Below are positions 36,633 through 45,535 of a stretch of DNA of 45,535 nt, piece by piece. The position numbers and the translations under genes are program-made. Position 1 is the first letter of the stretch. Every line of letters starts with the position of its first letter. Source of the stretch: Deinococcus planocerae (GTDB lineage: Bacteria; Deinococcota; Deinococci; Deinococcales; Deinococcaceae). The notes beneath the pieces were generated by a model. That model was given only the letters and a program-made list of their open reading frames with translations. It was not told the origin of the DNA and did not search any database. Where the stretch lies: contig NZ_PNOR01000035.1 in assembly GCF_002869765.1 (NCBI RefSeq), positions 1-45,535 on the forward strand. The letters are read 5' to 3'.

Positions 36633-38953
36633 GCTTCTTCCTTCTCCTTGGGCGGGGGGGAGGCCGGAACGGGTGGGGGCTCGCCCGGCGCGCGGCCCTT
36701 CTTGCCCAGCCGCACCAGCCCCAGCACGGCGAGGGCCACCATGCCGACCACCGCGATCTCCCCGAGGGTGTCAAATCCCCGGAAGTCCACCAAGAGGACG
36801 TTCACGACGTTGCGGCCTCCGCCGAGCCGGTAGCTGTTTTCCAGGTAGTACGGCGAGATGGGCGGGGCCAGAAAGCGCACCCCCGCGAGCACGAGCAGGG
36901 TGGCCCCCAGCCCCGCCGACCCGGCGAGCAGGAGGTCGACCCCGTAGCGCCAGCGGGTGCGCGGCAGGTCGCGGGTGCGCGGCAGGTAACGGAACACGAG
37001 CAGGAACAAGATGACGGTGACCGCCTCCACGAGCAGTTGCGTCAGCGCCAGGTCGGGGGCGCGCAGCCCCAGGAAGGCGGCGGCGCTCCCGAAGCCCGTC
37101 AGGCCCGTCACGACCACGGCGGTCAGGCGGCTGCGCGCGAGCAGGACCCCGACCGCCCCCGCCACGAGCAGCGCCGCGACCGGCAGCAGCGCGAGCGGCG
37201 GCGTGCCGATGGAGTGGAAGACCTGCGGCGAGCGCCACACCGCGTACCCGGCGATCAACCCGGCGGCCCCCAGCATGATCCGGAGCTGGTCGGGCAGCGC
37301 GAGGCCCTGGGTGCGCGCGATGAGTCGGCTGGAGAGGATGTTCACCCCCTCGGTCAGCGCGTAGTACACCGTATTCGCGTTCACGCGCGGGGTGAGCCGC
37401 CTCCCCAGGGCGCCGACCCGCGCCGCCTGAAGGATCAGCAGCCCCCCCAGCCCCCACGTGACGAACGTGGCGAGCAGCGCGGGCGTGACCCCGTGCCAAA
37501 GGCTCAGGTAGCCCCGGTAGGAGGCGAAGTCCAGCGCGTTCTGCGCCGTCCGCGTCAGGGCCCCCGCGACCCCCGGCAGCAGCCCGAAGGCGAGGGCGGT
37601 CAGGGCGAGCAGCGCGGCGGGCCCCGTCAGGCCGGGCGGGGCCTCGTGCGGCTCGGCGCCCGGCGGGGAGCGCGGCGGGCCCCAGAACACCCGCAGCAAC
37701 CGGAAGGAGTAGGCGAAGGTCAGCGCGCTGCCGAGCACGGCGACCGCGATGAACAGGGGCCCCCGGTGCAGCATCGCCTCGTAGAACAGCTCTTTGGAGA
37801 TGAACCCCCCGAGGGGCGGCACCCCCGCCATGCTGAGAGAGGCGAGAAGCGCGACCGCGAAGGTGACGGGCAGGGCCTTCCTGAGCCCGCCCAGGCGCGG
37901 CAGCTCCCGCGTGCCCGTCTCGTGGTCGATGATGCCCACCACGAAGAAGAGGGCCGCCTTGAAGGCCGCGTGGTTGAGCAGATGCGCCGTCGCCGCGAAT
38001 CTCCCCTCCGCGTCGGAGAGCCCGTACAGGCTCATCAGCAGGCCGAGCTGCGAGACCGTGGAGTACGCGAGCAATGCCTTGAGGTCGGTCTGCCGCAGCG
38101 CGATCCAGGCCCCCCACACCAGCGTGGCGAGCCCCACGGGCACGATGATCCCGCCCCACAGCGGGCTGGAGCCGAACAGCAGCCCGAACTTGGCGACGAG
38201 CACGACGCCCGCCTTCACCATCGTCGCGGAGTGGAGGAAGGCGGAGACGGGCGTGGGCGCCTCCATCGCGGTCGGGAGCCAGAGGTGGAAGGGGAGCTGG
38301 GCGCTCTTCGTGAAGGCCGCGAGCAACGTGAGCAGCAGCGCGGGCACGAAGAGGGGGGAGGCGCGCAGGGCCTCCACGTCGAGCCCGGACAGCGTGGTGC
38401 TGCCTCCCGCCAGACCGATCATCGCCACGGCGGCGAGCAGCCCCAGGCCGCCCAGCGCGCTCACCAGAAAGGCCTTGACCGCCCCGTCGCGCGCCGCCGA
38501 GCGGGTGTGCCACAGCCCGATCAAGAGGAAGCTCGTGACGCTCGTCATCTCCCAGAAGCCGAAGAGGGCCACGAGGTTGTCGCTCAGGACCAGGCCCAGC
38601 ATCGAGCCCCCGAAGAGCAGGAGATACGCGTAGAAGCGCCCGAAGCGCTCATGCCCCGAGAGGTACGCCACCGAGTACAGGCTCGACAGCGTGCCGATCA
38701 CGCCGATGAGCGCGGCGAAGAGCAGCGAGAAGCCGTCTCCCCGGAAGGCGAGCGCGAGCCCCAGGTCCGGCACCCAGCGGGTGACCTCCAGCGCCGGAGC
38801 CGCGCCGGGCCCGGCGCCCGCGAGCGGCACGGCGAGGAGCAGCGCGGGCACGAACGCGAGGGCCGCCACGTACCCGGTGCGCCGTCCCAGGCGCGGCCCC
38901 AGCCACGCGGCGAGCGCGGCGAGGAGGAAGGGAAGGAAAACGGCGAGCGTCAC
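36629..38953 (-). CDS. mnhA: Na+/H+ antiporter subunit A
   Basis: 774 aa from GTG 38953. NuoL-like core (FGFWEMTSVTSFLLIGLWHT; LPFHLWLPTAMEAPTPVSAF; AGVPPLGGFISKELFYEAM) plus the C-terminal MnhA extension (APDLALTQLLVEAVTVILFL and NVLLVDFRGFDTLGEI). I chose this GTG because the hydrophobic N-terminal helix starts here; an in-frame TTG at 39121 would add 56 polar residues unlike the family. It is the first gene of the operon, with a leader of roughly 165 nt. Confidence 0.9.
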   Translation of the reverse strand: MTLAVFLPFLLAALAAWLGPRLGRRTGYVAALAFVPALLLAVPLAGAGPGAAPALEVTRWVPDLGLALAFRGDGFSLLFAALIGVIGTLSSLYSVAYLSGHERFGRFYAYLLLFGGSMLGLVLSDNLVALFGFWEMTSVTSFLLIGLWHTRSAARDGAVKAFLVSALGGLGLLAAVAMIGLAGGSTTLSGLDVEALRASPLFVPALLLTLLAAFTKSAQLPFHLWLPTAMEAPTPVSAFLHSATMVKAGVVLVAKFGLLFGSSPLWGGIIVPVGLATLVWGAWIALRQTDLKALLAYSTVSQLGLLMSLYGLSDAEGRFAATAHLLNHAAFKAALFFVVGIIDHETGTRELPRLGGLRKALPVTFAVALLASLSMAGVPPLGGFISKELFYEAMLHRGPLFIAVAVLGSALTFAYSFRLLRVFWGPPRSPPGAEPHEAPPGLTGPAALLALTALAFGLLPGVAGALTRTAQNALDFASYRGYLSLWHGVTPALLATFVTWGLGGLLILQAARVGALGRRLTPRVNANTVYYALTEGVNILSSRLIARTQGLALPDQLRIMLGAAGLIAGYAVWRSPQVFHSIGTPPLALLPVAALLVAGAVGVLLARSRLTAVVVTGLTGFGSAAAFLGLRAPDLALTQLLVEAVTVILFLLVFRYLPRTRDLPRTRWRYGVDLLLAGSAGLGATLLVLAGVRFLAPPISPYYLENSYRLGGGRNVVNVLLVDFRGFDTLGEIAVVGMVALAVLGLVRLGKKGRAPGEPPPVPASPPPKEKEEA

Positions 38954-39132
38954 GGCCCGCCCCGGAATTGACAGTGCATTCGTCTCGCCACCTTGAACCC
39001 CATGACGCCGCGCCCTGGGGTTCCGGAGCGCCGCGTGTCTGCGAACTGATGAGCGGTGGCCGTCCCCCTGCGGCCCCCCTGTCCCCGAATCGGCGCCTGG
39101 GCGCCCCCGACCGACATGCAAGAGTCAGTCTA
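38954..39132 (-). promoter_or_regulatory. Promoter -10 box and structured leader of the mnh operon
   Basis: On the minus strand TAGACT (39132-39127) is the best -10 box upstream of mnhA, placing transcription start near 39120. The leader holds a perfect hairpin, GAACCCC / GGGGTTC (arms 39023-39017 and 39001-38995), about 40 nt before the GTG start, and a GGCGCC-type palindrome near 39093-39107. Its length is unusual beside leaderless neighbours, and it may be regulatory. Confidence 0.4.
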
Positions 39133-39201
39133 AGGGACCCCGGGACGCCCTCCGTTAGACAGGTGTAGGAACGGGAAGCTTTGCTCAAGGTCCTCGGGTG
39201 G

Positions 39202-39237
39202 AAAAACGCCGCCCGGCACGATAACCGCAGCGGCGTT
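39202..39237 (-). terminator. Intrinsic terminator after the secreted-protein gene
   Basis: On the minus strand AACGCCGC pairs with GCGGCGTT around a 17-nt loop, followed by a run of T (A-run at 39202-39206 on the + strand). It lies 14 nt downstream of the gene at 39251-39919. Confidence 0.75.
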
Positions 39238-39250
39238 CGGGGAGGAGGGG

Positions 39251-39919
39251 TCAGCGGCGACGGCGCCCGAGCACGAACCACCCGGCGGCGGCGGCCAGGA
39301 AGCCCACGCCCGCGTACGTCCACAGGTTGGGTCCCGGCTGGGGGGCGGCGACCTGACCGCCAGCGGGCACGCCGCCGTTCACGATCACGTCCGGCCCGTC
39401 GAGCGCGTCGGCGACGCTGCTCACCGCCGTGAAGATCAGGGCGTACTTGAGGATGTCGTAGCCGATGCCCCGGCTGCGGTAGTAGCTCTGGGGGTAGGGA
39501 AAATAGCGGCCCGGCGAGAGCTGATAGCGGTACGGCCCGCCCGGGGTGGCGCTGTAGGTGATGGCGCTGCGCGGCACGCCCGCCGGGAGACGCACGTTCC
39601 TCCACGCGCCGAGCTGGGTGGGTGTCACCCGGGCCGCCGCCGCCCGGTTCGCCGCACTCGTGGGGCCGGACGTGGTGGCGCGCTGGGTGGCGCTCGGCGT
39701 GCGGGTGGAGGGGAGGGGGGAGCGCGGCGCGGTGGAGGTGTTGCCCGGCGAGGTGGTGCGGGGGGGCGTGTAACGCGGGACCGGGGCCGGGGCGCGGTAG
39801 CGCGGGGCGCTGTACCCGCCCCGGCTGCCGCCGAAGCCGCCGCCGCTGCGGCGCTGCGCGTCGGCCACTCCCGCCGCGAGCGCGAGGGTGGTCAGGAGAA
39901 GAGCGGGAAGACGTTTCAT
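39251..39919 (-). CDS. Secreted Ser/Thr/Pro-rich protein with C-terminal membrane anchor
   Basis: 222 aa. A signal peptide (MKRLPALLLTTLALAAGVADA) leads into a Gly/Arg/Tyr-rich and then Pro/Thr/Ser-rich region (about 22-95). A small domain follows (residues 97-170, with YRYQLSPGRYFPYPQSYYRS). The C-terminus is a hydrophobic helix followed by four Arg after Gly-Arg-like residues (WFVLGRRRR), a cell-surface anchor layout. No family is recognised. It is leaderless by its TAGTAT box. Confidence 0.75.
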   Translation of the reverse strand: MKRLPALLLTTLALAAGVADAQRRSGGGFGGSRGGYSAPRYRAPAPVPRYTPPRTTSPGNTSTAPRSPLPSTRTPSATQRATTSGPTSAANRAAAARVTPTQLGAWRNVRLPAGVPRSAITYSATPGGPYRYQLSPGRYFPYPQSYYRSRGIGYDILKYALIFTAVSSVADALDGPDVIVNGGVPAGGQVAAPQPGPNLWTYAGVGFLAAAAGWFVLGRRRR

Positions 39920-39925
39920 CTCCCT

Positions 39926-39931
39926 ATACTA
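39926..39931 (-). promoter_or_regulatory. -10 box TAGTAT, leaderless secreted-protein gene
   Basis: On the minus strand TAGTAT, then AGGGAG, then ATG; the AGGGAG touches the ATG and is too close to serve as a ribosome-binding site. Confidence 0.55.
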
Positions 39932-40040
39932 CGCGCCGGGAAAGGCGGAAGTTCCCGCCGCAGACACGGTTTTGCCCCGGATGAAGGCCGAGGGAAGGCC
40001 CGGCTAGACGGCCCCGCGCGCCTCCCGGGGGTCCCGGGCT

Positions 40041-40046
40041 TAGACT
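40041..40046 (+). promoter_or_regulatory. -10 box TAGACT for the DAHP synthase leader
   Basis: TAGACT, 6 nt (TGAACC), then ATG 40053 of the leader peptide. The transcript would start on the leader ATG itself. Confidence 0.65.
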
Positions 40047-40052
40047 TGAACC

Positions 40053-40118
40053 ATGCCGTTCGGCGCCGCGTTTTTCTATGGGTTCGGCCAGGTTCAGGAG
40101 AATTGGCTCCGGGCCTGA
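40053..40118 (+). CDS. Aromatic leader peptide of the DAHP synthase attenuator
   Basis: A 21-codon ORF, ATG to TGA, upstream of DAHP synthase. It has Phe3, Phe7, Phe8, Tyr9, Phe11 and Trp18: six aromatic residues of 21, with three in a row (codons TTT TTC TAT at 40071-40079, two of them rare in this GC-rich DNA). It ends where the antiterminator arm begins. It is not similar to any enzyme and is too short to be one; the composition matches leader peptides of pheA and related operons. Confidence 0.75.
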   Translation: MPFGAAFFYGFGQVQENWLRA

Positions 40119-40180
40119 CGCCAGCGCTGCCACCCCAGCCACGAGCCGCCCGGAGGAAGTCCCCCCTCCCGGCGGTTTTT
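40107..40180 (+). terminator. Attenuator: antiterminator arm and intrinsic terminator before DAHP synthase
   Basis: Terminator: CCGCCCGGAGG (40146-40156) pairs with CCTCCCGGCGG (40165-40175) with one mismatch and an 8-nt loop, followed by TTTTT (40176-40180). Antiterminator: CTCCGGGC (40107-40114, the last codons of the leader peptide) is the exact complement of GCCCGGAG (40148-40155) in the terminator's 5' arm, so the two structures exclude each other. A ribosome finishing the peptide would cover 40107-40114 and allow termination. Confidence 0.78.
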
Positions 40181-40212
40181 CTTCGCTCCCCAGGAAAGGA
40201 CGAGCCCCCGCC

Positions 40213-41301
<1,089 letters not shown>

Positions 41302-41319
41302 GGCGCGCGGGCGGAGAGA

Positions 41320-41769
41320 TTACGAAGCCTCCTGGCGCTCCCTGGGCTTGAGCCTGACTTCCACGTCCATGTCCAGGGCATCGGCGATGCGCCGCAGGGT
41401 TTCCATGCCGTGCCCGTGGGAGGTGGGGCTGAGCCAGCGGGACACCAGCGGAGGCTTGATCCCCAGCCGCTCGGCGATCTCGGCGCCCGTCAGGCCCCGC
41501 TTGCGCAGCACCCGGCGCAGCTCCAGGCTCACGGGGTCCGGCGTCGGGAGGGTCTGCTTCGGGGGGGCCTCATAGCGTCGCTCGACGGTGGTGCCGGGCG
41601 TCTGCCCACGAGCCGCTTCCTGAACGAGGTGGGCGATGGCCCGCGACACATTGAGGCGAAAGCCGATCACCTCGCCGGTTTCGGCGTCGAGGGTGGTGGG
41701 CACGTCGTTGAGGCTCACCGTGACGCCCTCACGGCTGGGGAAGGGGTGGGTCATGGGGGTGTCGGGCAT
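41320..41769 (-). CDS. XRE-family antitoxin-like regulator
   Basis: 149 aa from ATG 41769 with a GAGGAGGAG site upstream; a longer in-frame start at 41838 lies in the toxin remnant. The N-terminal half (about 1-75) is a beta/alpha segment; the C-terminal half has a helix-turn-helix (LTGAEIAERLGIKPPLVSRW, about 93-112) followed by METLRRIADALDMDVEV. The size and position after a small broken gene suggest the antitoxin of a toxin-antitoxin pair that represses its own promoter. Confidence 0.75.
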   Translation of the reverse strand: MPDTPMTHPFPSREGVTVSLNDVPTTLDAETGEVIGFRLNVSRAIAHLVQEAARGQTPGTTVERRYEAPPKQTLPTPDPVSLELRRVLRKRGLTGAEIAERLGIKPPLVSRWLSPTSHGHGMETLRRIADALDMDVEVRLKPRERQEAS

Positions 41770-41987
41770 AGCTCCTCCTCTCCGTTCGCCATCGCGGTCA
41801 CGACGATGTAGGAGGTCCCGCGCCAGCCGAAAACACATCGTCCAGGGTGAGGGCGTCGAGGTTGATCTCGTTCTGGGCGTGGACGCTCACGCGCAGCTCG
41901 CCGCTGTCCAGGGCCTTCCACACCGCCTCCACCTCCCAGTCCAAGACCCCGGCGGTGGAGAAGTCGAAGCCCCGGACGCCCTGCCAT
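41751..41987 (-). pseudogene. Disrupted toxin gene (possibly DUF4258-like)
   Basis: Two frames carry pieces of one protein. The N-terminal piece (VEAVWKALDSGELRVSVHAQ, continuing NEINLDALTLDDV) reads in one frame. After GATGTG it runs into a poor sequence and stops, while the next frame carries a plausible C-terminus (FGWRGTSYIVVTAMANGEEEL) ending at 41751, overlapping the antitoxin start. The central strands are missing, so an internal deletion plus frameshift is likely. The N-terminal frame also lacks a good start codon. The DUF4258 comparison is from memory and tentative. Confidence 0.55.
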
Positions 41988-42005
41988 GTTCACTTAAAAG
42001 TGAAC
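41988..42005. promoter_or_regulatory. Palindromic operator-like site upstream of the toxin remnant
   Basis: GTTCACTT-AA-AAGTGAAC: 8-bp perfect arms around a 2-bp centre, directly upstream of the disrupted toxin. It is the expected place for an XRE antitoxin dimer to bind. The region 42006-42204 beyond it has no confident gene. Confidence 0.55.
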
Positions 42006-42204
42006 GCTCTGCGTGACTGCCTCAGCTCCTCGCTCCACCTGTCTCGGAACGGCGCCATTGACCCCCTTTCTTCTCTCCCCGCGCCACCTTCACCTTTCCC
42101 CACGTTCCGGCACGGTGACGTGCGGCAGACTGTCGCCATGCGGGTTGGCGTGACAGGTGTGGAGGCAGGCAGAACGGACAAGGCAGGCCGGGAGGGGACG
42201 GCCT

Positions 42205-43343
<1,139 letters not shown>

Positions 43344-43381
43344 GCCAGAGGGGCCGCCTCTCCCGTGTGGCCCGGCTGCGC

Positions 43382-43387
43382 TACCCT
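43382..43387 (+). promoter_or_regulatory. -10 box TACCCT, leaderless exonuclease gene
   Basis: TACCCT, 7 nt (GCGGGGC), then GTG 43395. Confidence 0.5.
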
Positions 43388-43394
43388 GCGGGGC

Positions 43395-43937
43395 GTGAAT
43401 GTCGTCGTCTTCGACCTGGAGACCACCGGCCTGTCGCCCGAGCGCGACGCCATCGTGGAGATCGGGGCGTGGCGCGTCCGCGACGGGCGGGTGCAGGAGG
43501 CCGAACGCTTCGAGACGCTCGTCAGGCCGCTGGGGGCGGGGGGCGAGCCGCTGCCCATTCCCTGGCGGGTGCAGCGCATTCACGGCATCAGCGACGAGAT
43601 GGTGCGGGACGCGCCGCACCCCGCCGACGCGCTGCCCGAGTTCCTCAGCTTCGTGGGCGACTCGCCCGTGGTCGCGCACAACATCGGCTTCGACCGGGGC
43701 TTCATGCGCGCCGCCGCGGGTCGCCACGGCCTGACCTGGGCGCCCCCCGCCGAACACTGCACCATGCGGCTCTCCCGCCAGGCCTTCCCCGGCGAGCGGT
43801 CCCACAACCTCGACGTGCTCGCCCAGCGCCTCGACCTCGGCTTCGCGCGCGGCGGTCGCCACCGCTCTCTGAGCGACGCGCGGGTCACCGCCGAGGCCTT
43901 CGTCCGCCTGATGGAGCGGCTGAGGGCTCAGGGGTGA
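43395..43937 (+). CDS. DEDDh 3'-5' exonuclease (DnaQ-like)
   Basis: 180 aa from GTG 43395. All five catalytic residues are visible: Asp7 and Glu9 (FDLETTG), Asp100 (HNIGFD), His156 and Asp161 (HRSLSDAR). This is the proofreading-exonuclease superfamily; whether it is the replicative epsilon subunit or a stand-alone repair exonuclease cannot be told. It lies 51 nt downstream of uvsE with its own leaderless box. The downstream neighbour is convergent. Confidence 0.9.
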   Translation: MNVVVFDLETTGLSPERDAIVEIGAWRVRDGRVQEAERFETLVRPLGAGGEPLPIPWRVQRIHGISDEMVRDAPHPADALPEFLSFVGDSPVVAHNIGFDRGFMRAAAGRHGLTWAPPAEHCTMRLSRQAFPGERSHNLDVLAQRLDLGFARGGRHRSLSDARVTAEAFVRLMERLRAQG

Positions 43938-43965
43938 GGGGTGAGGTCGGGCCGGGGCGGACCGC

Positions 43966-45435
<1,470 letters not shown>

Positions 45436-45535
45436 GGGGCGGGAGAGCGGCGGGGAGGGGAAGAGGGGAGATCTCGGGGGGCGCCGGATCATTAAAAAAA
45501 AAAAAAAAAGAGAGATAGGCGTAGAAGTGATACAA
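45436..45535. other. Sequencing artefact: Illumina adapter plus poly-A
   Basis: Bases 45436-45493 align without gaps to the 58-nt reverse complement of the Illumina TruSeq P5 adapter. By hand I count 13 differences, every one a G in the window, the sign of two-colour G miscalls. The intact AGATCTCGG and ATCATT anchors are present, then 16 A (45494-45509), then 26 nt of unexplained sequence. This end translates to [19 protein letters not shown], a corrupted form of a well-known adapter-derived peptide. Confidence 0.93.

Noticed and set aside
36004..36774. Alternative minus-strand frame covering the mnhB-mnhC gap
   Set aside because: It is a shadow of mnhB with Arg/Pro-rich, unstructured content; the 142-nt gap itself has no credible gene.
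38954..39121. TTG 39121 as the mnhA start, 5 nt after TAGACT (a leaderless arrangement)
   Set aside because: It would add 56 polar, Arg/Gly-rich residues before the first membrane helix, unlike known MnhA proteins. I kept TAGACT as a promoter for a leader instead.
45494..45509. Poly-A run as a biological feature or transposon end
   Set aside because: It follows directly on the adapter sequence and is the usual read-through tail of short-read data.

Overview
The window is a GC-rich chromosomal contig end from a Deinococcus-type bacterium. The genus call rests on the close sequence character of the ribosomal proteins, a UvsE-type UV damage endonuclease, a complete Mrp/Mnh antiporter operon, a YfiT/BstA-like (bacillithiol transferase) protein, and a recurring TANNNT box 5-7 nt upstream of start codons that lack a Shine-Dalgarno, which is the known leaderless-mRNA signature of Deinococcus.

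Region 1 (1-15333, + strand) is the str/S10/spc/alpha ribosomal supercluster: the 3' end of tuf, then rpsJ-rplC-rplD-rplW-rplB-rpsS-rplV-rpsC-rplP-rpmC-rpsQ-rplN-rplX-rplE-rpsN, a 217-nt spacer, rpsH-rplF-rplR-rpsE-rpmD-rplO-secY, an intrinsic terminator, then adk-infA-rpmJ-rpsM-rpsK-rpsD-rpoA-rplQ and a final terminator. Most junctions overlap by 1-4 nt. A 71-nt palindromic MITE-like repeat sits between rpoA and rplQ.

Region 2 (15400-24400) holds housekeeping genes, many with leaderless promoters: a HIT protein, a serine hydrolase, thioredoxin, DUF309, a NYN-domain protein overlapping plsX, an MscS channel, an FtsH protease divergent from a DUF4384 lipoprotein, a MazG-like protein, a YfiT/DinB protein, and a Nudix gene interrupted by an in-frame TAG exactly where Trp is expected.

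Region 3 (24400-32600) holds era with a small downstream gene, an SDR, a YIP1 membrane protein, a conserved but functionally unresolved operon (circularly permuted ATP-grasp, alpha-E, transglutaminase), a small hypothetical gene, and a TerC-type membrane protein preceded by a probable yybP-ykoY (Mn2+) riboswitch.

Region 4 (32583-39250, - strand) is the mnhABCDEFG Na+/H+ antiporter operon with a small unknown gene translationally coupled to its end.

Region 5 (39251-45535) holds a secreted/anchored Ser-Thr-Pro-rich protein; a DAHP synthase gene preceded by what looks like a complete aromatic-amino-acid attenuator (leaderless Phe/Tyr/Trp-containing leader peptide, antiterminator, terminator); an XRE antitoxin with a wrecked toxin gene; a DUF2256-uvsE pair; a DEDDh exonuclease; and a phosphodiester-glycosidase gene whose 5' end is lost. 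The last 100 nt of the window are Illumina adapter read-through plus poly-A, an assembly artefact and not genome. The DAHP synthase attenuator is the most interesting candidate for an undescribed system.
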